Source: Dermacentor variabilis (Eukaryota > Arthropoda > Arachnida > Ixodida > Ixodidae). From it: 64,000 nt of DNA. Location: positions 42,733,277-42,797,276 of the forward strand of contig NC_134569.1 in the NCBI RefSeq assembly GCF_050947875.1. The letters are read 5' to 3'. Shown here in pieces: positions 12,087 to 23,479 of the stretch. Within the stretch, counting starts at the first letter, position 1; each line of letters starts with the position of its first letter. The notes under the pieces were generated by a model that had not been told where the DNA came from, did no database searches, and worked only from the letters and a program-made list of their open reading frames with translations. Position numbers and translations under genes: made by a program.

Positions 12087-12276
12087 ATCGTGCCCTGCCC
12101 GACTACGCCGTGGTTGCCGAAGAACCGCGAAGTGAACAACCCAGGCCATACCTCGAACAACACCCCTTTATTAGTCCGTGATGAGCATATATACACAGGT
12201 GCATGCGTCAGCTGACGTGACAAGGCACGGGCCTAGCGCCATCTAGGTTATATAAACACAACTACTAAATACCACA
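12074..12276 (-). repeat. 5' LTR of Ty3/gypsy element 2
   Basis: On the minus strand the LTR runs TGTGGTATTT…CAGATACAACA with TG..CA ends. It holds a TATATAA box (plus-strand TTATATAA near 12249) and an AATAAA polyadenylation signal (near 12165-12172 on the plus strand as TTTATT). The internal GTTGGCGACGAGGA follows immediately, as expected at a primer-binding region. Confidence 0.82.
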
Positions 12277-12870
12277 AGCTTGCTATCGCGTGCCACCCTC
12301 AAACGAACGGCCTCACCGAGCAACTCAACCGCACACTAACTGAAATGCTGGCCATGTACGTTTCCGACGATCACCGTGGCTGGTACGTTGCTTTACCATA
12401 CATCGCTTTCACATACAACTTGTTGCGTCACAACACTGCCGGATTTTCTCCATTTTACCTTTTGTATGGCCGCGACCCCACCTTGCGCTTCGACACATTC
12501 CTACCTTTCGCAGTACAACCGCCCAGCACTGGTTACGCTCGCGATGCTATTGCCTTAGCTTCCCAGGCCTGATAGACCACCCGTCATTGCCCCACATTCT
12601 TGCAAGCTTCTGAAAAGCGACACTACGACCTTCGGCACCGAGCCCACCATTTTTCCACCTGGTGCCCTTCTCTGGACGCCCTCACGTCGTGTCGGCTTGT
12701 TGGAGAAACATTCCCATTCTGGTCCGTACCAGATCTTACATCAACTGTCCGACGTGACATACGAGATCGCCCCATTCGGTCAGCCTTCAGTGCCTCCCAA
12801 CGTCACCAGTGATGTTGTTCACGTCGCCAGGCTCAAGGCCTATGTCCCCCCATTAAGTGAGGCCCTATAA
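12277..12870 (+). pseudogene. Integrase C-terminal part of Ty3/gypsy element 1
   Basis: Element 1 resumes immediately after element 2. The frame shows the end of the integrase core (HPQTNGLTEQLNRTL, where the usual catalytic Glu of TERxNR reads Gln), then LLYGRDP. A GPY/F-like module follows (SGPYQILHQLSDVTYEI near 12718-12768, then HVARLKAY near 12821-12843). A stop and a frameshift at about 12570-12680 separate the pieces. The N-terminal zinc finger and the first two catalytic Asp are missing. Confidence 0.82.
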
Positions 12871-12908
12871 CTTGCACCGGGATGGAGCTAACCCCGCCGG
12901 GAGGGTGA

Positions 12909-13039
12909 TGTTACGGTGAAAGGAAAGAAGCTGACATGAACTGGAGGAACATGAAGACTGGCCGTTGCTTGAACGCCATACGCACCAGCTGTAAATATGC
13001 ATTAGTTTACACTCGTGGGCCTGCTTTCTTCCTGCAACA
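12909..13039 (+). repeat. 3' LTR of Ty3/gypsy element 1
   Basis: It matches the 5' LTR at 3794-3927 and ends CTTCCTGCAACA before the ATAT duplication. The purine tract CCGGGAGGGTGA just upstream is the expected polypurine tract. Confidence 0.88.
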
Positions 13040-13205
13040 ATATCAGCTAATGAAACCAAGCCATCCTCTTCCTCTTCTTTTTCTTTGCCATACTCCTTTG
13101 CTTAGTACTTTAGATATGGTTAACTGTTCTTTACAAATCGGAAATTCTGATACTAATTTAATTTTCAAATTCATGGCATGTGTAGCGACTATAGTGTTAC
13201 ACTGC

Positions 13206-13911
13206 TAAGCATGAGGTTGCGGGATAAAATCCTGGCCACGGCGGCCTCATTTTGATGGGGGCGAAATGCAAAAACCCCCCTTGCCAGGTGCATTGAGGGT
13301 ATGTTAAAGGGACACTAAAGTGAAAAATGATTTCTTCTGCATCAGTAAATTACCTTTCTACAACACCAAAAACACCACTCTTACAACGATAAGACGTTTG
13401 GTGAGCCATAAAAAGCGCAAGAACGAAATACGGGTGGCAACGCCTACTTAAGTTCCCGCACCTGGTGGCTGTGACATCATGGATTTTTATGGCATCTTCG
13501 AGGGCCTACTAATGATATATAGCGGTACAGATTGACTACATTGTGTTCTAAAGGAACCAAATATTAAACACGGCAAGTTTCAGGAACCTTTACTCAGCCA
13601 ACGCGGCCCAAATGCGAAAACATACTTTGGAATCCGTGACTTCACGCTGACGTACTAGCACTGGGGTTTCAGCGCGAAATTTAAATACTGATACTTGGAC
13701 CTTCATTTTCTCATCTAATTATCAAACTATTTTTTTTTAATGACTGCCTGCAGGGTTCTGAAACAATGCTTCATTAGTCTAAACTGATTTATTGTTTCGC
13801 TTAGTGTCCCTTTAGAGAGCTCCTAGTGGACAAAATTATTCTAGATTCTCCACTGCGTTGTGCCTCATGATCAAGTCATGTTTTCACACGTAAAACCCCA
13901 AAATTTAATTC
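13206..13911 (+). repeat. Ruka-like SINE split by a MITE
   Basis: The left piece (13206-13306) and right piece (13813-13911) together match the SINE seen complete at 62440-62675. The left piece has the tRNA B-box region GATAAAATCCTGGCCACGG and the GATGGGGGCGAAATGC stretch. The right piece has GTGCCTCATGATCA and CGTAAAACCCCAAAATTTAA. The first tRNA half (A box) is missing at the left end. The MITE at 13307-13812 sits exactly at a TA within the conserved GGTTAAAGAACC segment. Confidence 0.8.
13307..13812. mobile_element. MITE with AAGGGACACTAA ends and TA duplication
   Basis: The terminal inverted repeats begin AAGGGACACTAA on both strands, and TA flanks both sides (13305-13306, 13813-13814). 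TA duplications fit the Tc1/mariner superfamily. It is 506 bp long with no coding capacity. The flanking SINE gives the empty site, so the borders are certain to within a base or two. Confidence 0.82.
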
Positions 13912-14095
13912 AGTTCATGGCGTGTGGTATGGCTGTTGCACTGAGCCTGCTGAGTGTTTCTGCTTATAGGTCCACTTCTGTCCATAATTACTCCTGCAGA
14001 ATGTTGTGATGGTTTTCGCTCGTTTTAGATAGCCTTTAAGCATCGCATGGGAGTTTTGCTTTATCTTCTGTACATGTGAATGCTTTCACCTCCAG

Positions 14096-14238
14096 GTATG
14101 ATATCACACCACACAGGAGCGAGCTTCCTCCAGAGCCCAACAAGGACAAAGACAACTATGACATCAATGACCTTAATTCTGGTGATGAAACTGATGATGA
14201 TGAGAAGCCACGCAAGGAAGTTCCTGCCTGGGCTAAAG
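14096..14238 (+). CDS. INCENP: INCENP penultimate exon (start of IN-box)
   Basis: This exon is 143 nt, entered at phase 2 (one leading base) and left at phase 1. It is bounded by CACCTCCAG and GTGAGATTG. It encodes the TPHR motif, the Asp/Glu-rich stretch and the conserved Trp of PAWAKG (human PTWARG). Confidence 0.9.
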
Positions 14239-17200
14239 GTGAGATTGTTCCCTAACTGGAAACTGGCCTCTTCGTATGCTTCAAAAGTTGGCATCATCCG
14301 CCCCCTCTTCCTTGTTTCCTCTTCCAAAATATTCAACATCATTTTGCTGTAAATTGTTTCGTTAACATTGTCAATAATGGTACATATAAAAGGGGACATA
14401 AAGCACTTTTGGGGAAATTTGGGTAAAGATCAGTTCGTTTTACAACTGCCCACCAAAATTCACACTTTCGATGGACACAGTCGTAAACACATCAGTAATT
14501 CACACTTTCGCTCAGGTTCTTAACAATCCCGGCCAAGTGGTTGTCATATTTCTAGATTTTCAGAAAGCTTTTTATTTAGTTCCACACATTAAACTTCTCC
14601 AAAACTTGAAACTATTGGTTTTCCTTCTTTCATTGTTAACTGGGTTTCTGCTTATCTATATAACCTATTTGAGTATATCATTATTGATGGTCACTGTTCT
14701 AGCAAACTTCCAGACATTTCTGGTGTACCGCAAGGCTCCGTCCTTGGACTGCTACTGTTTCTTATCTACATTAATGATATTAAAGACGTCATCACTCATC
14801 CTGTACAAATTAGGTTGTTTGCCGACGATTGTGTTTTGTTTCATGAAATTAATGTTCCAAGTGACCAGATTTTACTTAATTCTAAACTACATAATATTAG
14901 TGAATGGTGTACTAAACGGGGGATGAAACTAAATACTGACAAGACAGTATTCATGCGGATCACTAACAATAGAAACAGTCATTCTTTTTTATATAGCCTT
15001 CCCACTCATCTTTCAGAGGTCAAAGAATATAAATACCTTGGAGTAACGCCAACGAATAACCTTAGCTGGAATAAACATATTCAAACCGTATGCTCTTCTT
15101 CTTTTCGTAATCTCTGTTTTCTTCGACATAAGTTAAAACAAGCTCCTTCTAATGTTAAACAGTTGGCATATAACACCATGATTAGACCAAAACTTGGGTA
15201 TGCGTGCACTGTATGGGATCTTCACACAAAAATTAATATTAATGCACTTGAAAGAGTTCAGCACAAAGCTGTTCGGTTTATATTTTCCAAGTATCGTTCC
15301 ACTGACTCCCCATCTACTCTAATGCTTCAACATAACATAAAGTCCTTAGAAGCTGGGCGCAGAATAAAAAGGTCAAAATTCTCTTCTTACTAAGAAATAA
15401 GAAATTGTCAGTGGCTCCTGATTTGTATCTTAAACTGATAACGTCCAGGTCAACACGAAACAGGCACACTGAAACGCTAACACCTTACTTTGCCAGAACA
15501 AACATTTTCAAATTTTCTTTTTTCCGGCGTACTATAACCGAGTGGAATCATATGCCATTATCTCTGCCGTTGACATTGGTGCCTTAGAACAGGCCGTTCT
15601 GTGAATTGATGTTATTGTTCATATCTTGCCTTGTACATTTTGATCTTGTACTCATGGTGCTCCTCGTGCCAGGGCCCTTCACTGAGCCTGCAGTATGTTC
15701 TAAATAAATAAAATAAATAAATAAAGAGAACATTTTCAGGCTACCTTTCAAATATAAAGAACCTTAGCGATGCTACACGGTAAACTGAACAAGTATTTAG
15801 TTTCAACAGTTTCGACCGGTTGACCGATCTTCATCAGGGTTTACAAGAAAATGGCAGTTCGGCACTGATAGTAAAGACAGCAGCCTGCATTAGGCATGGA
15901 CAATGACAATGGGCAATGCCTCAAATGTCATAAACTTGACGAATAGCTCATTGTCCAGTGCAGAACTAAATCTACTTTCGAAAGGTCTAGCTTTTTGTCT
16001 GGCATCCAAAAGGATGAATGAGTTTGAATTGTTCCAAGAGTTGGATGATTTCGCGGAAAATTTACGCCTGAGGAAGTACATCTAGGATCGCACAACTGCA
16101 GAGGGGAGTCATGATCAGCTACCTAGACTCTCTGATAAATCATGGACACCTGGTGAGGCACGCAATAAATATCTGGACATGTAGATTTGCGCGGTTCAAA
16201 AAGACATCATAAAAGAGGCGAGAGGCATCATCCTGTCCGCAGTAACCTCTCAAAAGATGATGAGGGGCGCTGCGAACCTTGCATAACAATCAAACGGTTG
16301 TCATTAAGCCAGCGGACAAAGGTGGTGCAGTGATGGTAGTTAACCGGAGTGTTCACATAGCTGGAGGTTTCCATCAACTGGGCAACTCTAATTTTTATAC
16401 AGAACTCCCAAGCAATCCTACCAGGAACGCGTGTCAGGCTCTTGCAGTCTGGTTTCCAACACACCCATGCACGCGAGCAGAGAGAATCTTTTTTCATCCA
16501 TAAATTTGTAATGTACACTAAACAGGGTGTCTACCAAACGGGAAAACTAGGAACTCTCTGGGAATTTGAATAGTCTGGAAATACTCGGGGAAAACTCAGG
16601 GAATTTGTGCTTCTATCAGGGAAACTTAGCTGTAATTTTATTGAAAGAGAACGAAAGTCGTGTTAATGCTGGCTCCAGTAACAGACGAATCGCAACGAAT
16701 CGTCGTTGACACCGTGTCATCGTCGCAAGGTATTGCCAGACTCGTTAATGACTAATTTTCCAGAAGCACGATTTTTCAGACATGCCTGATAATTCGCGTG
16801 GCTTCACGGCACCACCACGTACTCCATAGAGTCAGTGTATATTGCACTGACTGCAGGTCTGAAATGGCATTAATCAAAGCCACCACCGCCGCCATTTCGA
16901 TTGTCTCGCCGCATCGAACCAGTGCTCTCACACGCCAATCCGCTGGCAGCTGTAGCCACCACTGCACAACGTTAGGCCTAGCTGCTTGTGCATTTGCTAG
17001 ATTCTTGCTGTGCGGTGCCGTGTTTTTCACTGAAAGAATTCGCCGCTGTCAGCAATGGCACTGACTCCGCCTTTGTAATCCTCGCAATTCGCTTCGAAGC
17101 TCGCAAAGCGCAGCACGTTGCACAATGCCACTCTCCGAAAGTTAGCTTCGCCTCAATAAAAAATATTTACGCAGTGAAGCATCACAAGCGTAGGAAGGGG

Positions 17201-20200
17201 CAATTGTCACGGGACACAGTATGTATTCCTTAATTATACACACATGCACCCCGTCTCCTGTCACAGTACGAGCACCGATATGCCTAATAAGTGTACTGGC
17301 AGGCTTTAAGGTTTTTTCGGATGTGCCTTTGGCAATTTGAGCTCTTAACTCTTTCGTTACTGCAAGAAAATGGTAGTTTTTTATAGGTCCCGGAAAAAAA
17401 AAATATTTACCACTACAAATAATATTCCAGCAGCATAGCATGCTGTTCATAATGAAATTCTCTTTCCAAAAACATACATTGCCAAACAAAAATTTTTAGG
17501 TAAAACATAAAAATTCTAGAATGCACCATTTTTGCTGCCAGTTTATAAAAACAATAAACAAATAATATCTGTTAAAACATTAATATCAAAGGAAATTCCG
17601 AATATACATTTCAAAGATAAATAACCGAGGAAGTGTCTGAAAAAATAAATGCTCAGTACACCGCCATTCTTCGGATACAAAAAAAGAAACTAAGGCCAAT
17701 TCGTCGCTCATGGCATACGGTGAAGCAGTTCCTGGATTTTGTGAAGCATAGGTGCACTCTGCATTTTCCCTACAAAATGTCTGGTATTTGTTCATCTTTG
17801 CGGTCCTTGTAACACATTTTGCAGTTCTGTCTTTTCGGCATCTTCTGAGGATGAGGGGGGGGAGGGGGGTCCGATAAGAAGTCCAGGGAACGCACTTCAC
17901 CAGTTCGTCTAGAGTCATGCACCTCTTTCAGGACCAATCGCTCTCAGCGTAGCTGGGCAACTACAAGGTTATGCATCCAAGCATATCTGTTTGCATTTTT
18001 GCAGATTGTCTGTATCACTTCTGCAGAGAAGAGTAGAAAGAAATCCCACGCCGTTGCAAACTGTCTTGCGCTGATCTGCAGTGCTGGCCCAAGATGTGCT
18101 ACGGGTGGCCTTCTTGGGGTGAATGAAAGTTTCTTTGCTGCCGATGGCAGCACATCATAACCAAGCGAAGTATGCACCCTGAAGATAATCAGGAGAGCTC
18201 TGAGATAGTGCAAGAAGATTGGCAGATAAGTGCGCACAAGGAAGGAGACTGCTCAAGGCCGTAACGAAAACTCACCGGTGGACAGTTGCAGATGCTCCAT
18301 GCTGACCCAAAACATTGTCGCTGTAAGAACTTGAATCTGCTTTGCTGTCATCTTCGGAATCATAACTCGAGTCCTCATTACTAAATTGAAGTGCGGATGC
18401 AGCATAGTTTCGAGCACGACGCTTTTCTCGTGACACAGCCGTGCGGGATGACGCCGTGGGAGCGACTTTCGATAACTGTGCAGTGACACCGGCAGCGCCC
18501 CTTGCCTGGATTTTACGAGAGGAGCGAAACCAATACTCTTGAAAACTGGTTGAAAATGCCAGGTCCACATGCTAGACGTTCGGCAGACCTTCAGAAATAC
18601 ACTTTGGTGGAATAAAACGACTCTGACTCCAAACCAAAGCTCACTAGTGAACAGCTGGCATCATTAGCTGGTGCGGTTTATGCGGACACAATGTGTATTA
18701 TGTTCAGTGGCCGCTGAGTCAGTAATTTGACTTTACTACATTTAAAACAAAACTGTTTAAGCGGTACGGTCTAACGAGGTTTTACTGTAATGCTCAATGG
18801 CTGAACTTCAATCCAAATGGATTCATATTTCACAACACCAATTTCAACGTCTGTGTCCCTCGTGTATCACAGTTGTTTCAATATGAAGATTGCAGAGCCT
18901 CCATGGGCATCGCTGTTACGGTGAGCAAATTCACCATGATAATTTCAGAAATTGCATACATTTCTATCACCAGAGGAGCAGTTGCAGAAAAACACAAAAC
19001 GGAAAAATGATGCTAAGGTGATGAAGAAGTGTGTGAATATGACCAAGATTCTTTTTAAGACTGGGTACATTAAAGTGAATGGCAGAAAAATTGTCATATT
19101 TAGGTGAGGCATTAGTGAGTTGGTGCATCATATTCTTGTCTTGCTTTAGCTCAACTTAGTTCGAATATGAAGGATAAGGACAGGTGACAGGATGAGTGCA
19201 TCCTCTCACCTCTCCTTTTTCCTTCATACTCAAACTGAGTTGCACTAAAGCAAGACAAGAAAGCATTAGCAAGTTGACTCGGTAAAAGAACGTCCATGAC
19301 CAATATGGTAGTTATTATATCAGCCTTATCTTAGCGTTCGCACATCGAAAATATTTAGATGAGATTCGGAATCAATCCAAAAGACACATCTTGTCATTAT
19401 TTTCCTAGCCTTTATGACACATCTGTCTGTCCAGACAGACATCCATTCTTTCTGATTATTTAGCAAGCACGCCTTGGAAAGCTAATTTTTGTTCTTGGGT
19501 GTTAGGTGGTCATTAATAAAAATGTATTTTCACTAGAACCAGAGAACCCAAGAGAAGAGGTTGCAAGGCGAGCCTTACGAGCCTTAGAAACAAAAGCAGC
19601 TCACTTTTGCATTGAACAAAATTCAACAGTGTTCTTTGGACATGCTACCTGAGTAGGGACTCTACGAACAGTATCAGAATCAGTTACAGACACAGGGTGG
19701 TCTTTTTTTAAGTTTCTTCCTCGGAAAATTGTTAACTGAGACATGTATGTATCATTTCATTGCTTATTTTGGGATGGATATATCAAGATTGGCAGCAATC
19801 CCACAATTTCTGCTAAGTAGGTATGACTTCGTTATTACTTGGCTTCAAATGTGTAATTACAATATATATGCCACAGAGGAAATGAGTAAAAGTTGAAGCA
19901 TTTTGATATGCCATGTGGGTTATGTTTAGTCTAGCCTTTGCATAGACTTTTTATCTGAACCCCTTGACATCCATTTGGTGCTCAATAAATCTGATGTGAT
20001 TTGAATTACGTTATTTGCCACAGGAGATTCCTAAACAGTTGGTTTCATATATTAAAGATACATGTTATAACTGAGTTTTATTGCAATTAACTTATCTTCT
20101 GTCCCCTGATCACATGTATATTTGGTACATTATAGCCATATACTTCTTTCTTTTCATTATAGTGTGTGCTTCTCTTTTATTCCTCTTTCCCTTAGATCAA

Positions 20201-20816
20201 GACATTGGAGTCACTGGACAAGTGAATGTGAAAAGGCAGACACATTCCATAGTCTGTAGAGGCTCCTTGGTCAGTTAGTATGTCCAAGGAACCTGTATAG
20301 AATCTGAAACGTTTCTGCTTTGTCACCTTCGCTTGGTCAGCGGCTGTTACTTCTTCGTTCATCACGTCTACTAACCAGACGAAAATTTTCGTCAAACTTC
20401 GTACATCTTCTTTTTTTTCAGAATCAGAATCAAAAATCAGAATCAAAAATTTATTATTAGAAGTTGGGTCACAATTACAAGTACTTAGTATGCAGAAGGA
20501 GGTCCCATAGTCAAAGACTGTATCGGGACCTCCTGTACAAGAACGGTTATTGTAGTTAACATCTAAAGGCAATTAATTTTCCCTTCATTCCTTCCTGTTG
20601 GTGTTAGTAAATCAGCACCTCATCGGGTTTTCTTTTTCCTCCAATCTTGCTTCTCATTTAGGTGCTGCCTTGAACAAGCTTGTGGCGCAACAGCACGCCA
20701 AATCGATTTCAGGCCTGGAATTCTTTGGTGTGATGCCCGTGCCCAACTTGGACAAAATATTCCAGCTGAAGAAGAAGTATTTCAACAAGCGCACGAGCTC
20801 CCAAATATGGGATTGA
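14096..20816 (+). CDS. INCENP: INCENP, C-terminal part (two exons)
   Basis: Inner centromere protein is the scaffold of the chromosomal passenger complex; its C-terminal IN-box binds and activates Aurora kinase at centromeres and the midzone. Exons 14096-14238 and 20662-20816 join (phase 1) into 98 codons plus one leading base. The first encodes YDITPHRSELPP, the acidic NYDINDLNSGDETDDDE and PRKEVPAWAKG, matching the start of the IN-box. The second contains LEFFGVMPVPNLDKIF and the phosphorylated TSS motif as KRTSSQIW, then one Asp and a stop. Vertebrate INCENP continues beyond this motif, so the tick tail is short. Splice sites are TCCAG|G, G|GTGAG and ATTTAG|G. The first base of the upstream exon completes a codon from an earlier exon, which I could not find in the window. 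N-terminal survivin/borealin-binding and coiled-coil parts are therefore outside it. The intron between the two exons is 6.4 kb. Confidence 0.9.
14430..15724 (+). mobile_element. Non-LTR retrotransposon 3' half (CR1/L2-like)
   Basis: A 5'-truncated LINE lies in INCENP's last intron, in the same orientation. The reverse transcriptase is readable across frames: VIFLDFQKAF near 14550, the catalytic FADD at about 14815-14826, then KYLGVTPTNNLSWNKHI and the typical end RPKLGYACTVWD and LERVQHKAVRFIF. It ends in a TAAA-type tail at 15701-15724. The C-terminal motifs and tail point to the CR1/L2/Jockey group; the exact clade is an inference. Stops at 14926 and 15393 and a frame change at about 14815 show it is dead. 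Confidence 0.82.
15777..16503 (+). mobile_element. Penelope-like element fragment
   Basis: The piece opens with GTTTCGACCGGTTGACCGAT and CTTCATCAGGGTTTACAA, a sequence often found near Penelope element ends. It then encodes, over broken frames, NVINLTNSSLSSAELNLLSK, ELDDFAENLRLRKY and VVIKPADKGGAVMVVNR (16285-16350), the conserved N-terminal part before the RT. The RT core and the GIY-YIG endonuclease are absent. It stops near 16503. Confidence 0.75.
16504..17600. other. Intron DNA with a GGGAA-rich repeat
   Basis: From about 16521 to 16630 short GGGAA/GGGAAA units recur (GGGAAAACTAGGAA, GGGAATTTG, GGGGAAAACTCAGGGAATTT). This is the look of a common tick interspersed repeat, by memory. No gene was recognised in the rest. 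Confidence 0.4.
17640..18570 (-). pseudogene. piggyBac-like transposase remnant
   Basis: On the minus strand, an N-terminal piece (18568-18272) has an acidic Ser/Asp run (EDSSYDSEDDSKADSSSYSD), usual before the piggyBac catalytic domain. The next piece (about 18050-17944) has AEVIQTICKNANRYAW, which matches the conserved start of the piggyBac DDD domain. The last piece (about 17870-17690) has a Cys-rich series, CKMC, CRVHLC and NCFTVCH in one frame, like the C-terminal zinc-binding domain. The large middle with the catalytic Asp residues is missing, so this is an internally deleted, decayed copy. I did not find its TTAA ends. Confidence 0.6.
19111..19262. repeat. Short hairpin element
   Basis: The arms TCTTGTCTTGCTTTAGC (19133-19149) and GCACTAAAGCAAGACAAGA (19241-19259) are near-perfect inverted repeats. 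Pairing continues inwards through about 45 bp (…ATGAAGGATAAGGA / TCCTTCAT). A head AGTTGGTGCATCATAT precedes the left arm. GCATTAG occurs just before (19109-19115) and just after (19263-19269), a possible target duplication. Confidence 0.65.
20430..20560 (-). repeat. 3' end fragment of a LINE-like repeat
   Basis: The segment has a TTTATTATTAG start and the motif GGAGGTCCCATAGTCAAAGA followed by CTGTATCGGGACCTCC. A related copy lies at about 50610-50700 (GAGATCCCATAGTCGATGGCTG). The T-rich left edge suggests a minus-strand poly(A)-like tail. It follows the TTTTTTTT run at 20411-20418. Confidence 0.45.
20662..20816 (+). CDS. INCENP: INCENP last coding exon (TSS motif)
   Basis: This exon is 155 nt including TGA at 20814-20816, after a CTCATTTAG acceptor. 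It encodes the helix ALNKLVAQQH, FGVMPVPNLDKIF and the Aurora-phosphorylated TSS motif. Confidence 0.92.
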
Positions 20817-23479
20817 GGATCCGAGGGCTTGTATATTGTGTTAGAATTGTGGAGTGACTGCTAATTACCCTGCCCTCCTCCCTCCAGTTTTAAACTTGCT
20901 ATACATGTGCAATGACGAACATTTTTCCGAGATGTGTCTGCACAGTTCTGTATTCTCATTTTGTCATGTTCTTTGCAAGATTTTGAATTGTTTTTTATTT
21001 TACGCCTGCAGAAAACAACGAACGCACTTCACAATCATTGTGTGCACGCTCACGAAGGCTAAAGAGCCTGAAGTAGATAGCTGCTAGGCGACTTGCTTTT
21101 ATTGTGCAAACCATGTGGATGGACTCCTAGATGAAGCCATCAGCAAGAGTTAACCTGCTGCCTCTTTTTAATTCTTTTATTTCTTGGTTTTTCTTTTCTC
21201 TCTATCTCTCTCTTAAGTGTCACCTGTTCCAGGCAGTACAAATTGACCTTTTCATGGCTTACTCGAAGAGCCGGCCATCACTTCCACATCAAATTGCAAT
21301 GTTCAAATACCCTCTAAAGTAGGTCCCACTAACTACCATCCTAATAATGTAGTGCACGTTTTAGTTGCGGACTGAATTTTTGCAATGATGCTTCGCCTAA
21401 TGAATGGAAGCTCAGCAGCACAGTGTGACGTATACATGCAGCTGCAGTGCACGCTAGCTGCTGGCAGAGTCGTGGTCACTTCGTCGGCGGTCACTTGAAG
21501 CTGGTACTTGTGAAACAAAACTCTCACAGAAGCGGCATAGTGTTTTGCATCTCGGACTTGTACCACGTGAAACAGGCTAATACTCCACTCAGACGAGTAA
21601 ACTTGGAGATACTTCGAGCGAGTACACTTCATCTCGCTGAGTGTTACTCTGGCGGCGAGGTGCTAGACGGCAAAACCAAGTGCCATTCAGGATTTGTAAG
21701 TCTATGAAGCCATAGGGTATGATTGATATGATTCTGGGAATTTTTAGTTTTGTAAATGGTTACTGTTTTGTTCCAAAGAAAAATGCTTATGTACGAGAAC
21801 CTCTGCCATCAAAAGCAGAAATTCATCTTCTTGTTTGGGCCAGTACAAGTAAGGAACATATCCAAAATCTACTGGGTCAAAATGGCGGAGATCGCTGTAA
21901 ATGAATGTTCCAAGTTTTCTTTTTCCCTTCACTGAGGTCACAAAGGTGCTCATAACATTTGAAATTGAAAAAAGTCTTGAAATTAGGGCCGACTCTGCTG
22001 TGAGCATTTATTTATTTATTCTTGAAGCGTAGCAAACATGGCTACACACTTCAATGCAGCATAGCGAGTCCCTCGAACACACTAGCTGGCATGTGCACTC
22101 TACAGCAACGGTCACTAAATTTGCCCGTCTGACTTGGGGGTATTAATTAGTCTTGGGGTTATCACTTGCACAGCTGCAGTACATATGCCTTAAAGCAATG
22201 ATGCTATTATGCTTTGCAATTTGGCGAAGGAGTAATGTCTGGCTCTTCATGCAATTCACCTTGAGCGGAATTCTCGATCAACTGATAATTTAGCGCCTGA
22301 AGATGCTGAATTACTTACGCTTCAATCTGCTTCAAGGGAGTGCACTCAGACATCATTATAATGTCATATCTGGCACAAAATTACTTTCGGTATATCTTAT
22401 AATCCGTTATATCCATGTTTACTATGCTGGCATTCGACTGTGTAGAGTTTCTCAGGATGTCTTCATTAAAATAATGCAGATGTCTTAGTATCATTTATGT
22501 TCATTTCTATTTTGCTTTAGTTAAAATGATATTTTTTCCCCCTTGTTTTTTAAACTTAGCCCAACATACTTTTGCATGCACATTTTCATGTAAGCTCAGC
22601 ATTGTAAATACATTCTCTCATGCTGTGTCACTTTGTAGCTTAATGTGTATGCGCTTAGATTACATTCTGTCTCAGTGAACTCCTTTGCCTTTCCAATAAG
22701 TTCGCTGTTTTTACTGCGGCACTTACATTGCCACCCTTATTACAAAGCTCCTTGGAGCTTGGTACTTTTTTTTATTCTGGACAGAAGGGATTTCATACTG
22801 CGTTGAAGGCAGACAGTGTATGAAAAAGAAGTTACCAGAAGGCAGTGTGTATGCATCACGTTTTTGTTGCACACAGGATCATTTCTTTTCAAGCAGTAAA
22901 TGCAAGTTCACTTGTTCATATATGGTAGAAAGGGTTCACATAGATGAAGCCTTTGTGATGCCTCAATGCTTATGTTTTGTGGTTCACTCTTGAATATGAT
23001 ATGCTTACCAGCAGTTTGTACATTAAGCTATTTATAACCTTAAGTGATGTCTTATATTACATGTCTATATTAATTTTGTGACTGCACATTGTGCCCTATA
23101 CATTGTGTGCCCCCCCCCCCCCTTCTTTTTTAACTGATATAGTGCACTGTTGACTTCTGTTGGTTCAACCTCTACAGGGACTCACAAATTTGTTCATACT
23201 ATTCATCGTCCAAATTAAAATGAGGGCTCAACAAGCATGGATGCCATTTGTTGGTTTTTCAATGCAGTATATTTAACCAGTGTTAAATTAGCAGGTCATC
23301 TGTGGTTCTCAGCTTTGCTCTTCTAAATAGGTGGAAAATCCCGTAAGCCTTTGCATGCGAGTTGCCTTGGCCAAATTCTAAGCCCCATCGCTCATTCCCT
23401 TTTAAAGCACCGCACAATGTGCGAGCTCTCCAAAGTGAGCACGCATTTGCCACCCAATTGCTATACAATGACTCAAAGA
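20817..23479 (+). other. Probable INCENP 3' UTR and following DNA
   Basis: There is no gene in this stretch. Notable pieces are a repeat-like segment at about 21410-21700 (ends GAGGTGCTAGACGGCAAAAC) that looks like a dispersed element, a TTTATTTATTTATTC run at about 22009, and a C-rich homopolymer at 23110-23121. A Tigger-like end motif (CCGTTATATCCATGTTTACT) is at about 22403. Confidence 0.4.

Larger units (their letters stand above)
7587..12276 (-). mobile_element. Ty3/gypsy LTR retrotransposon 2 (Mag-like), minus strand
   Basis: A second Ty3/gypsy element lies in reverse inside element 1. Its 5' LTR is complete at 12074-12276; its 3' LTR survives only as 78 bp at 7587-7664. Read on the minus strand it has gag with a double Cys-rich knuckle, protease, RT with an intact YIDD box, RNase H and integrase. 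The knuckle arrangement (one normal CCHC after a Cys-rich stretch) and the GTTGGCGACGAGGA after the LTR recall Mag/K02A2.6-type gypsies; that subfamily call is from memory. Many stops and shifts show it is dead. It must have inserted after element 1, so element 1 is the older. Confidence 0.88.
3794..13039 (+). mobile_element. Ty3/gypsy LTR retrotransposon 1, decayed, split by a second element
   Basis: Matching LTRs lie at 3794-3927 and 12909-13039 with TG..CA ends, and the bases ATAT flank both outer edges (3790-3793 and 13040-13043), which fits a 4-bp target duplication. Between them are gag, protease, reverse transcriptase, RNase H and the end of integrase in the order usual for Ty3/gypsy (Metaviridae). 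All reading frames are broken by stops and shifts. From 7587 to 12276 the element is interrupted by an oppositely oriented Ty3/gypsy element, and about 0.7 kb covering the integrase N-terminus and most of its catalytic core is missing at that junction. Confidence 0.9.
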
